A DNA stretch of 14,143 nucleotides, from contig DKEX01000093.1 in assembly GCA_002452295.1 (NCBI GenBank), forward strand, positions 10,622-24,764. The letters are read 5' to 3'. Under the pieces are notes generated by a model that was not told the origin of the DNA, searched no databases, and saw only the letters and a list, made by a program, of their open reading frames with translations. Positions within the stretch are counted from its first letter, which is position 1. Each line of letters opens with the position of its first letter. A program made the position numbers and the translations under genes. Shown one piece after another: positions 1-7,145 of this stretch. This stretch comes from Firmicutes bacterium UBA6811 (GTDB lineage Bacteria > Bacillota > SHA-98 > UBA4971).

Positions 1-524
1 ACACCGGCTCAAACATCGAGCTGAGTACGCTTTCTAGACTCGCCGACAGGTTTGACAACCTGGTGGCCGTGAAGGACGAGGCGGGAATAAACCCCCTTCA
101 ATGTTCAGAGTACATAAGAGCGACCGGTGGAAAGGTGACCGTGTACTCGGGCGATGACCTGATGGTTCTGGCGATCATGAGCCAGGGCGGGGTCGGTGTT
201 GTCAGCGGTGGCTCCCACGTTATCGGCGACGTGATGCGGGACATGATACAGGGATATCTGAGTGGAAGGACCGCCGAAGCCACGGCAACTTTCAGGAAGC
301 TTTACAGCCTCTTTGTTGCTTTCTTCGGAAGGAACAGGCGGTTCAGGAATCCACTGCCGGCTGTAAAGGCAGCGTTCGAGATTTGCTCCGGTCTTCCGGT
401 TTCCAGGGTGAGGCCCCCTCTATTAGGCCTCGAAGGCGATGAACTGGACAATCTGAGGCAGGCGCTGAAGGCAATCGGCAAGATCCAGGAGGACGGTTTC
501 GACCAAGCTCGCGGGGTAGGTTGA
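1..524 (+). CDS. DapA/NanA-family (dihydrodipicolinate synthase-like) aldolase, 3' part
   Basis: This is the C-terminal part of a class I, Schiff-base-forming aldolase or lyase of the DHDPS / N-acetylneuraminate lyase superfamily. The reading frame is already open at base 3, so the true start lies upstream of the window. The first visible residues (TGSNIELSTLSRLA) are followed by VAVKDEAG, which matches the family's conserved (G/A)xKE(A/S) segment. The lysine encoded at 72-74 is therefore the expected Schiff-base residue. The later YSGDD and GGVGVVSGGSHV segments fit the family's GDD and G(A/V)xGxIS blocks. About 174 residues are visible, against about 300 for a whole protein. It ends 34 bp before a TRAP binding-protein gene on the same strand and is probably co-transcribed with it. 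DapA-like genes beside TRAP transporters are often sugar-acid or keto-acid lyases rather than lysine-pathway enzymes. The exact substrate cannot be read from this fragment. Confidence 0.88.
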   Translation, partial: TGSNIELSTLSRLADRFDNLVAVKDEAGINPLQCSEYIRATGGKVTVYSGDDLMVLAIMSQGGVGVVSGGSHVIGDVMRDMIQGYLSGRTAEATATFRKLYSLFVAFFGRNRRFRNPLPAVKAAFEICSGLPVSRVRPPLLGLEGDELDNLRQALKAIGKIQEDGFDQARGVG

Positions 525-558
525 AGTCCAATACCACATCACAAAAGGGGGATTCGTC

Positions 559-1581
559 ATGGTTGGCACGTCGAGGAAGGTACTGCTCTTCGTCACGATG
601 GCGATCCTGGTTCTGGCGGTGTCCACTGTTGCGGCAGCTCCCAAGTATGTGCTCCGATTCAACACCGTCGCGGCGCCTACGCAACCGCAAGTGCTCGCTA
701 TGGAGAAGTTCGCCGAGGTCGTCGGGAAACTGAGCGGGGGGAATATCACAGTCAAGGTGTTTCACTCCGGGCAACTCGGGGACCAGAAGACGGGCCTGCT
801 TGCTGTGATGCGGGGCGATCTCGAGATGGCCGGCGACGGAGCTCCATCGTGGTTCGCGGAACTCGGTGGAATGCCCGAGCTGGGAGTATACGGTGCCGCG
901 TATGTCTTCCGGGATCTCGACCACATGTACATGGTTATGAACGGTCCGATAGGACAGGAACAGTTTGAGAATCTTGCGAAGAAATCCGGAATGAGAGTCC
1001 TTGATACCTGGTACCTGGGAACACGGCAGTTGAACTTAACCGCAAAGGCCGGAGTTGTCCGCACTCCGGCGGATCTCAAGGGAATCAAGCTGAGAATGCC
1101 CAACGTAGCCTCATTTATGGATATGGGCAGGGCGCTCGGGGGGACTCCCACTCCCATGGGATTCGGCGAAGTGTACCTGGCGCTGAAGACCGGCACTGTC
1201 GATGGGCAGGACAACCCTCTTCCCACGGATCTTTCGGCCAAGTTCGTCGAGGTGACCAAGTATATCGTGCTTACGGACCACTCGATAGGCACGGTCAACC
1301 CCGTCATCAACGAGAAGTTGTGGCAGAGCATGCCTGAAGAGTACAGGGTCTACATCAAACAGGCCATGGCTGTAGCCAGGTGCTATATGAACTCGATCGT
1401 TCTCGAGCAGGAGGCTCTTCTCCTGAGCCAGTTCGTCGACGAGTACAAGATGGAGATAATCGTGCCCGATAAGAAGGCGTTCATGGACCACGCCAAGGCG
1501 TATTACTCACAGCCGAAGTTCGACGAGCAGTGGGGAAAGGGCATGTACGAGAAGATACAGTCGTATCCGTACGGTAGCTGA
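559..1581 (+). CDS. dctP: TRAP transporter substrate-binding protein (DctP family)
   Basis: This is the extracytoplasmic solute receptor of a tripartite ATP-independent periplasmic (TRAP) transporter, which captures an organic acid and delivers it to the DctQM membrane pair. The 340-residue length is typical of the family. Residues 1 to about 26 form a signal peptide: a basic start, a hydrophobic core (VLLFVTMAILVLAV) and an AxA-like end near VAAA. The block LKGIKLRMPN carries the conserved arginine (Arg179 in this numbering) that usually pairs with the substrate carboxylate in DctP proteins. The segment TGTVDGQDNPL is also characteristic of the family. The ATG is preceded by an AAAGGGGG ribosome binding site. 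It follows the aldolase gene by 34 bp and precedes dctQ, with a perfect hairpin in the gap. The ligand is not identified. A carboxylate or sugar acid is likely from the family and the neighbouring aldolase. Confidence 0.95.
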   Translation: MVGTSRKVLLFVTMAILVLAVSTVAAAPKYVLRFNTVAAPTQPQVLAMEKFAEVVGKLSGGNITVKVFHSGQLGDQKTGLLAVMRGDLEMAGDGAPSWFAELGGMPELGVYGAAYVFRDLDHMYMVMNGPIGQEQFENLAKKSGMRVLDTWYLGTRQLNLTAKAGVVRTPADLKGIKLRMPNVASFMDMGRALGGTPTPMGFGEVYLALKTGTVDGQDNPLPTDLSAKFVEVTKYIVLTDHSIGTVNPVINEKLWQSMPEEYRVYIKQAMAVARCYMNSIVLEQEALLLSQFVDEYKMEIIVPDKKAFMDHAKAYYSQPKFDEQWGKGMYEKIQSYPYGS

Positions 1582-1641
1582 TCGGGGCGAGCCCGCTGAA
1601 ACCGGAAGACCACTGTAATCCCGTGTGTGAGCAGGAAAACT

Positions 1642-1668
1642 GAAGGAGATCTCGCTGAGATCTCCTTC
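1642..1668 (+). promoter_or_regulatory. Intercistronic hairpin between dctP and dctQ
   Basis: GAAGGAGATCTC (1642-1653) and GAGATCTCCTTC (1657-1668) form a perfect 12-bp stem closed by the 3-nt loop GCT. No T-run follows, so a simple intrinsic terminator is unlikely. It sits 60 bp after the binding-protein stop codon and 27 bp before the likely dctQ start. This is where an mRNA-stabilising or partial-attenuation structure would let the binding protein be made in excess over the permeases. The structure is seen directly; the role is inferred. Confidence 0.7.
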
Positions 1669-1695
1669 ACCTGCACTATGAGGAGGGGACCTGGA

Positions 1696-2205
1696 TTGAG
1701 GAAGATAGCCAGGATGATAATGGACCTCCTAGAGATGCACGCCGCCGCCCTTTGTCTCGGTCTCCTGTCCGCTAGCGTCGTACTGCAGGTCATTCTCAGG
1801 TACGCGTTCCGTTCGCCCTCCCCCGAGCTATTCGAGATATCAGGATACTCCTTCATTTGGGTGATCTTCCTCGGGGCACCTCTTGCACAGCGTTACCGCA
1901 GCCACATACGATTCGACGTCATATACCAGGCGCTTCCTCGGAAAGCTCAGCTGGCTATCGACATAGTTTTCGACACGCTCTTCAGCATCGCCCTGGTTAT
2001 CATGTTCTTCCCCGTGATCAGGCAGGTCATCTCTCTCGGGTTCATCAGGTCGGACGTGTTGCGAGTCCCATGGACCTATCTACTGCTGTGTTTTCCGCTC
2101 TTCATAGCGCTGATGATCATTCACAATATCGAGTGGATATACAGAGAAGTGAGTGAATTGCTTACGGGTAAAGCTGTGATTGGGGAGGAACCGCCATGGC
2201 GCTAG
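1696..2205 (+). CDS. dctQ: TRAP transporter small permease (DctQ family)
   Basis: This is the small four-helix membrane subunit of the TRAP transporter, partner of the DctM protein encoded next. I place the start at TTG 1696 because AGGAGGGG (1681-1688) lies 7 bp upstream of it. The in-frame ATG at 1678 and GTG at 1627 have no good ribosome binding site, and GTG 1627 would place the 1642-1668 hairpin inside the gene. From TTG the product is 169 residues, normal for DctQ. Hydrophobic segments include ALCLGLLSASVVLQVIL, YSFIWVIFLGAPLA, DTLFSIALVIMFFPVI and TYLLLCFPLFIALMIIH. The motifs FEISGYSFIWVIFLGA and the following YRSHIRFDV match the family's ExxRyxfvWlvFLGa..ar..HirvD pattern. Its end overlaps dctM by 10 bp, which implies translational coupling. 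Confidence 0.9.
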   Translation: MRKIARMIMDLLEMHAAALCLGLLSASVVLQVILRYAFRSPSPELFEISGYSFIWVIFLGAPLAQRYRSHIRFDVIYQALPRKAQLAIDIVFDTLFSIALVIMFFPVIRQVISLGFIRSDVLRVPWTYLLLCFPLFIALMIIHNIEWIYREVSELLTGKAVIGEEPPWR

Positions 2206-3491
2206 CTGTTTTCCTCATTGTTTTCTTCGTGATGTTCGCTCTTGGCTACCCGATTGCGTTCGCCATGGTCTTTGGGGGCTTCGTCTATTTCATTATGTCT
2301 GGGGTAAGGCTCGCGAACTTCACCGACCTCATGGCCATACAGGTGCAAGCGAAGGACGTTCTCCTTGCCGTGCCCATGTTCATACTGGCTGCAAACATAA
2401 TGAACGACTCCGACATAACGAACAAGATCTTCGATTTCGTGAAGAAGGCGCTGGGCCCTATAAGGGGAGGGTTGGCATACGCCAACGTGGTTACCAGCAT
2501 AATCTTCGCCGGCATGAGCGGATCGGAGATCGCGGACGTCGCGGGTGTCGGAAACATCGAGATCAAGGCGATGATGGAAGGCGGTTACGACGGGCCCTTC
2601 TCGTGCGCGGTGACGTGTGCCTCGGCGACTATCGGTCCTATAATACCGCCGAGCATTCCCATGGTCATATACGCCATGCTCTCGGGCGCATCCGTCGGGT
2701 ACCTGTTCCTGGCAGGGTTCCTCCCGGGGTTGCTGCTCGGAGGCTTGGAGATGGGACTTGTCTACTACCTCTCGAGGAAAAGGAACTACCCCGTAGGGCA
2801 GAGGATGCCGTTTAGAGGGCTCCTCAGAAGCTTCATCATCTCCTTTCCGGGGCTTCTTGCGCCGATCTTGCTCCTGGGCGGTATCTACGGGGGCGTCTTC
2901 ACCCCGACCGAGGCCGCAGGCGTCGTGGTCCTCTACGTGCTGGTCTTGAGCCTTTTCGTCTATAGGAGCTTGGGCTTCAAGAAGCTCTATAGCATAATGA
3001 TGAAAACCGTCCAGAATATCGGGTACATAAGTTTCATGATCGCGGCGGCGTTTGTGGTCAGTTACGTCATGTGCAGGGAGCAGGTTCCCGTTTTCCTAAC
3101 GGAAGCCTTCATGAATATGGGGCTTCTATCGAGCAAGTGGCTGCTCCTCCTGAGCACGAATGTCCTGCTGTTCGTGCTCGGAATGTTCTTCGACGTGTCG
3201 GCGATCTCTCTCGTGGTCATACCGATCCTGTTGCCCCTGGTACAGGCGGTTGGTATAGACCTCGTACACTTCGGGCTTGTAACGACGATGAACCTCATGA
3301 TGGCTCTCGACACGCCGCCGTACGGCCAGACGGGCTTTATAACGAGCGCGATAAGCGGTACCCCGGTGCGTGATGTCTTCAGGGAGATGCTCAGGTACTG
3401 GATTCCAGTGGAGGTTCTCGGTCTGCTCATAGTGACTTACTGGCCGGATTTCGTGCTGTGGGTTCCGAGAATCCTTGGATATCAGGGTTAG
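2196..3491 (+). CDS. dctM: TRAP transporter large permease (DctM family)
   Basis: This is the large membrane subunit that carries out Na+- or H+-driven solute transport in TRAP systems. The 431-residue, very hydrophobic protein has the usual DctM length and about 12 predicted helices. The N-terminal FFVMFALGYPIAFAMVFGG is typical. The blocks MFILAANIMNDS, AGMSGSEIADVAGVGNIEIKAM and IIPPSIPMVIYA match the conserved DctM segments (MN.sgit, f.a.sGSs.Ad.aaiG, iiPPSi..iiYg). GVFTPTEAAGV is another diagnostic motif. The ATG lies inside the 3' end of dctQ (10-bp overlap), with GGGGAGG about 8 bp upstream. It is the last gene of this operon. A convergent operon begins 52 bp downstream. Confidence 0.96.
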   Translation: MALAVFLIVFFVMFALGYPIAFAMVFGGFVYFIMSGVRLANFTDLMAIQVQAKDVLLAVPMFILAANIMNDSDITNKIFDFVKKALGPIRGGLAYANVVTSIIFAGMSGSEIADVAGVGNIEIKAMMEGGYDGPFSCAVTCASATIGPIIPPSIPMVIYAMLSGASVGYLFLAGFLPGLLLGGLEMGLVYYLSRKRNYPVGQRMPFRGLLRSFIISFPGLLAPILLLGGIYGGVFTPTEAAGVVVLYVLVLSLFVYRSLGFKKLYSIMMKTVQNIGYISFMIAAAFVVSYVMCREQVPVFLTEAFMNMGLLSSKWLLLLSTNVLLFVLGMFFDVSAISLVVIPILLPLVQAVGIDLVHFGLVTTMNLMMALDTPPYGQTGFITSAISGTPVRDVFREMLRYWIPVEVLGLLIVTYWPDFVLWVPRILGYQG

Positions 3492-3506
3492 GCGGCAGGA
3501 TTTGTC

Positions 3507-3526
3507 AATGTTGTAAGCGCGACATT
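3507..3526. terminator. Weak hairpin in the 52-bp convergent gap
   Basis: AATGTTG (3507-3513) pairs with CGACATT (3520-3526) across a 6-nt loop, giving a 7-bp stem with one T-G wobble. It lies between the ends of the two convergent transport operons and could act from either side. Neither strand has a clear run of T after the stem, so termination may depend on Rho or on transcription collision. It is the only hairpin I see in the gap. Confidence 0.3.
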
Positions 3527-3543
3527 ATAGTGGTTTCCCATGC

Positions 3544-4566
3544 TCAAGCACTCCTCTTCGAAAGGCGCCTTGACGATCTGAGCAGGTTCAGCGACGTGAT
3601 GAAGATGATGATGCCTCCCCAAAGAGCAACGGTGAGGTGCGAGCTCACTCCCAGCAGGTTCAGCCCGCTGGAGACTACCTGAAGGATTGACAACGCGAGG
3701 ATCAGCCCGGGGACCCTTCCGAACCCGCCGCCGGGATCGACCCCGCCGAGCACCGAAGCAAGCACGGTTACCAGAAGGTACGAGGCCGCATACCCTGATT
3801 TGGCCGAGTTGAACCTGGAGATCATGACGAGCGACGCTAGACCGCACAGGATTCCCGAAAGCATGTATACGCGCATGAGCACCGACCTGACCCGCACTCC
3901 GGAGAACTCGGTGGCGGTCTGGTTCGAGCCGATCATGTACACCGACACGCCCCAGGGGGTCCTGTTCAGGAGGACTCCTACCGCGAGGGCGGTTGTGAGA
4001 AAGATGACCATCGGAACGGGGAACCCCAGCACATCCCCGTTGCCTATCGCCAGCACGGCCCGGGGGAAGCCGGAGATTACCCGGCCCTTCGTCAGCACGA
4101 CGGCGATGCCGTCGATAAGGGTCATGGTACCCAGCGTCGCAAGGATGGGTGATACGCCAAGGTAAGCTACGATAAAGCCGTTGAGGAGCCCGAGGAGCAA
4201 CGATGTTACCAGCCCCGCGGTCATGGCGAGAAGGATGTACCCGGCCCCGGCCGCCCCGACGGCCACATCACCGGGAACCGTCCTCGTAAGAATGGCCGCG
4301 GTGACGATGCCGCACATGTTTGCCGTTGCGATGATGGACAGGTTGATCCCGCCGGTGAGCATCGTGACGGCCATGGCAAGAGCCAGAAGCCCGAGCTCAG
4401 GAAGCTGGAATGCCATGGCCTGGAAGGTGGCCGCCCGAAGGAATTCACCCGGGAGCAGGACGGCAAAAGCCCCCATAAGCACTACAAGAAGCATGGCCAG
4501 GGTGCGGATGTCTGAACCCCCACCCAGAAGGTTCCTCAGGTCGAATCGTGCTCCTCCGTCAGTCAT
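3544..4566 (-). CDS. Sugar ABC transporter permease (RbsC-type), distal
   Basis: This is one of two membrane permeases of a ribose/rhamnose-type (CUT2) ABC importer. I prefer ATG 4566, because the GGAGGA upstream is 9 bp from it. GTG 4575, two codons farther out, would touch that ribosome binding site. From 4566 the product is 340 residues. Several hydrophobic helices are visible, together with the family's block LLGLLNGFIVAYLGVSPILATLG and the cytoplasmic coupling-loop motif GSNQTATEFSGV (GxNxxAAxxSGI in relatives). SVLGGVDPGGGFGRVPGL matches the conserved ALGGxxxxGGxGxxxGt segment. It is the last gene of the leftward operon, 24 bp after the other permease. A pair of different permeases, rather than one homodimer, is typical of rhamnose and autoinducer-2-type systems. 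Confidence 0.93.
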   Translation of the reverse strand: MTDGGARFDLRNLLGGGSDIRTLAMLLVVLMGAFAVLLPGEFLRAATFQAMAFQLPELGLLALAMAVTMLTGGINLSIIATANMCGIVTAAILTRTVPGDVAVGAAGAGYILLAMTAGLVTSLLLGLLNGFIVAYLGVSPILATLGTMTLIDGIAVVLTKGRVISGFPRAVLAIGNGDVLGFPVPMVIFLTTALAVGVLLNRTPWGVSVYMIGSNQTATEFSGVRVRSVLMRVYMLSGILCGLASLVMISRFNSAKSGYAASYLLVTVLASVLGGVDPGGGFGRVPGLILALSILQVVSSGLNLLGVSSHLTVALWGGIIIFITSLNLLRSSRRLSKRSA

Positions 4567-4590
4567 GTCCCGCACTCCTCCAACACCAGT

Positions 4591-5592
4591 CTAAACCTCG
4601 ATCTCGACGCGGTGGCGCCCCCGACCCGCTCGCTGGCTCCAGGCGGTGACGCTCACGCTGATGACAATCACGGCGCCGACGAAAACCTGATGCCAGTAAG
4701 ACGATACTCCCATGAGGGTCAGCCCGTTGTGCATCATCGCCACGAGGCTGACGCCCAGCACGGTCCCGGGAAGCGTCCCGGTTCCCCCGGTGATGCTGGC
4801 CCCGCCCAGGACAACCGCGGCCAGCACCTCGAGCTCCCGCCCCACGATGGAGTTGGGCGCCACGGTCTGGACTATCTCGGCCTGGACCACTGAGGCCACT
4901 CCGGCAAGGAGGCCCATGAAGCAGTACACGAAGAGACGGAGCCGCAGAATGTTGTACCCCATCCTGACCGCCGCCTCCTGGTTACCGCCCAGGGCGTAGA
5001 GCATCCTGCCCACTGCGGTCCTGCGCAGCAGGAACGCAGTGGAGACGAAGACCGCTACCAGCAGAACAATAGGGAGGGTGACGGCATACTCCGTCCCATC
5101 CGCGGTGGTAAAACTGAAGAGACTGGGCACCCTGTAGAACCACGTAGGGAATGCATATATCCACCGGCCCTTGGTGACGGCGATGAGGAGGCCGTAAAAC
5201 ACGTTCAGGGTGGCGATGGTAATGATGATCGCCGGCACCTTCAGATAGTGGATGAGAAAACCGTTGACGCTGCCGAGGAAGATTCCCACCGCGCCGGCGA
5301 TGAGGAATGCCAGAAGGAGGTTCCCTCCGTAGTTTATGATGATGAGGGACATCGTGTACTGAGCGACGGTGGCTATGGCCGTAAACGATATGTCGATTCC
5401 TCCGGATATGAGCACCACGAGCATGCCCGCGGACATGATGCCCAGGAAGGAATAGCTCAGGAGGACGTCCAGAAGATTCTCCAGGGAAAAGAACTCCCTC
5501 GTCGCCAGGCCCAGGTAGACCGAAAGGGCGGCGATGATGAAAGACAGGAATATCTCGTTTCTCTGTGGATGAGTCCGCAGTCTACGCCACAT
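4591..5592 (-). CDS. Sugar ABC transporter permease (RbsC-type), proximal
   Basis: This is the second CUT2-family permease, presumably forming a heterodimer with the product of the next gene. It has 333 residues and about 8-10 hydrophobic segments. Family motifs include SAGMLVVLISGGIDISF, LGSVNGFLIHYLKVPAIIITIATL, the coupling-loop GGNQEAAVRMGYN and VVLGGASITGGTGTLPGTVLG. The C-terminus is basic (RAGRGRHRVEIEV). The ATG at 5592 lies within the 3' end of the ATPase gene (11-bp overlap), with GGAAG just upstream, so translation is probably coupled. Compared with its partner it has canonical GGASI/TGGxGT residues, which suggests it is the more conserved half of the pair. Confidence 0.94.
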   Translation of the reverse strand: MWRRLRTHPQRNEIFLSFIIAALSVYLGLATREFFSLENLLDVLLSYSFLGIMSAGMLVVLISGGIDISFTAIATVAQYTMSLIIINYGGNLLLAFLIAGAVGIFLGSVNGFLIHYLKVPAIIITIATLNVFYGLLIAVTKGRWIYAFPTWFYRVPSLFSFTTADGTEYAVTLPIVLLVAVFVSTAFLLRRTAVGRMLYALGGNQEAAVRMGYNILRLRLFVYCFMGLLAGVASVVQAEIVQTVAPNSIVGRELEVLAAVVLGGASITGGTGTLPGTVLGVSLVAMMHNGLTLMGVSSYWHQVFVGAVIVISVSVTAWSQRAGRGRHRVEIEV

Positions 5593-7072
5593 GGATCTTC
5601 CGGCTCAGCTCCTTTTCCGTGGTCTGCGAGGCGTCGAGCGTTTCCACGATTCGCCCTTTGCGCATGATAAGAACCCTGTGGCTGTTGTGAAGCACCTCAG
5701 GCACCTCATCGGAGATGAGGATGATACCTATGCCTGAGGAGGCCAGCTTCCTGATGAGGTCGTAGATACCGCTCTTGGCGGCGACATCTATACCGACGGT
5801 GGGAGAGTCTAGTATGAGCACCCTGGGTTCAGTCGCCATCCATTTCGCCAGGACCACTCGCTGCTGGTTTCCTCCGGACAGGGTTTGCACCGGCGCTTCG
5901 TATGACGGGATCTTGATTCCGAGGCCCTGCACCCACTCGGTCGCGGTGTCCCGGCGCTTCTGCAGGTCGAGAAGACCGAGGCGCCCGCACAGGCGCTTCA
6001 TGACTGTCACGACAACGTTGTCGGTCACGGGCTGGGGCATGACAAGCCCCTGACCGATGCGGTCCTCTGGAACATACGCGATCCCGGAGACGATCGCGTC
6101 CCGGTTCGAACGAAGCGATAAAGGCTTCCCCTCGAGCAGAACCTGCCCCCAGTCCGGTGGGTTCATGCCGAAGAGGGAGAGCGCCAACTCGGTCCGCCCC
6201 GATCCCAGGAGCCCGATGATGCCCAGGACCTCGCCTCTATGGAGGGTGAAACTGATGTCCCTGTAGTTGCTCTCCTTGGAGAGACCCTTCACTTCGAGGA
6301 GGACGTCTCCCGTGTCCGACGGGCCCGCGATCCTTGCGTAAGAGATCTTCTTCCCTGTCATCAGGAGGGCGAGCTTCTGGTTGTCCAGTTCGTCCACGGG
6401 GAATACGCCGACCTTCTCTCCGTCTCTGAGGATGGTGACACGCTGGGCGATTTCGATCACCTCGTCCAGCCGGTGGCTCACGAAGAGGGTTGTGATTTCT
6501 TTTCTCTGGAGATCCTGGACTACCTCGAGGAGGGCGTTTACCTCGGTCCTCGTGAGGGACGCGGTGGGTTCGTCCATTATGACCAGCTTGGCGTCAAAAG
6601 CCAGGGCCCTACAGATGGCCACGATTTGCCTGTCCGCGATGGAGAGGTCGCGCACGAGCCTGTCAGGGTCCAGGCGGACCCCTATCTTGGTCATGGCCTC
6701 AGTCGCCACGGAGCGTACCTTCCTCCAGTTCACGAGGAGGCCTTCTCTCAGGTGCCGGGTGCCCCCGATGTTTTCCGCCACGGTGAGGTTGGGGAACAGA
6801 GAGAGATCCTGGTAGATCACCTGAATTCCGCGAGCGATGGATTCGCCCGGCGTCAGATGGGCGACGTGGTGCCCCTGAATGGCTATGTGCGCCCCGGGCT
6901 CGGGTGATATGACTCCGGAGATGATTTTGATGAGAGTGCTCTTGCCCGAGCCGTTCTCCCCCACGAGACAGTGGATCTCCCCTCGTTTTAGCGAGAACTG
7001 CACATCCTTGAGGGCCTGAACCCCCCCGAAGTTCTTGCTTATGTGGCGCATCTCCAGAATGCACTCATCCAT
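5582..7072 (-). CDS. Sugar ABC transporter ATP-binding protein, two fused nucleotide-binding domains
   Basis: This is the cytoplasmic ATPase of the CUT2 importer, with two nucleotide-binding domains (NBDs) in 496 residues, the normal size for RbsA/MglA/RhaT relatives. NBD1 has Walker A GENGSGKST (38-46), Q-loop Gln88, the degenerate signature LSIADRQ (about 143-149) and Walker B LVIMDEPTAS with Asp167-Glu168. NBD2 has the usual degenerate Walker A (GLLGSGRTE, no GKS), an intact LSGGNQQR signature and a Walker B reading LILDSPTVGID. There the catalytic glutamate position is Ser. A degenerate second Walker A is normal for the family; the Ser at the Walker B glutamate is less usual. ATG 7072 has GAGGAGG 8 bp upstream. 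A perfect hairpin separates it from the binding-protein gene. Confidence 0.95.
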   Translation of the reverse strand: MDECILEMRHISKNFGGVQALKDVQFSLKRGEIHCLVGENGSGKSTLIKIISGVISPEPGAHIAIQGHHVAHLTPGESIARGIQVIYQDLSLFPNLTVAENIGGTRHLREGLLVNWRKVRSVATEAMTKIGVRLDPDRLVRDLSIADRQIVAICRALAFDAKLVIMDEPTASLTRTEVNALLEVVQDLQRKEITTLFVSHRLDEVIEIAQRVTILRDGEKVGVFPVDELDNQKLALLMTGKKISYARIAGPSDTGDVLLEVKGLSKESNYRDISFTLHRGEVLGIIGLLGSGRTELALSLFGMNPPDWGQVLLEGKPLSLRSNRDAIVSGIAYVPEDRIGQGLVMPQPVTDNVVVTVMKRLCGRLGLLDLQKRRDTATEWVQGLGIKIPSYEAPVQTLSGGNQQRVVLAKWMATEPRVLILDSPTVGIDVAAKSGIYDLIRKLASSGIGIILISDEVPEVLHNSHRVLIMRKGRIVETLDASQTTEKELSRKIHVA

Positions 7073-7105
7073 GTGACGCCCTCCTCAAGTAAAGCGGAAG
7101 AAAGG

Positions 7106-7131
7106 ACGGGTCGGCGGCGTGGCCGACCCGT
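7106..7131 (-). promoter_or_regulatory. Intercistronic hairpin after the sugar-binding-protein gene
   Basis: ACGGGTCGGC (7106-7115) and GCCGACCCGT (7122-7131) form a perfect, GC-rich 10-bp stem with a 6-nt loop. In the direction of transcription (leftward) the stem is followed by CCTTTCTTCC, which is pyrimidine-rich but not a proper T-run. It begins 14 bp after the stop codon of the binding-protein gene and ends 33 bp before the ATPase start. Partial termination or 3'-end protection would raise binding protein relative to ATPase and permeases. The structure is seen directly; the role is inferred. Confidence 0.7.
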
Positions 7132-7145
7132 ACCGAACACCAGGC

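Noticed and set aside
6239..6907. 222-codon + strand open frame within the ABC ATPase gene
   Set aside because: It is the antisense shadow of a gene with intact Walker and signature motifs, and has no recognisable domain.
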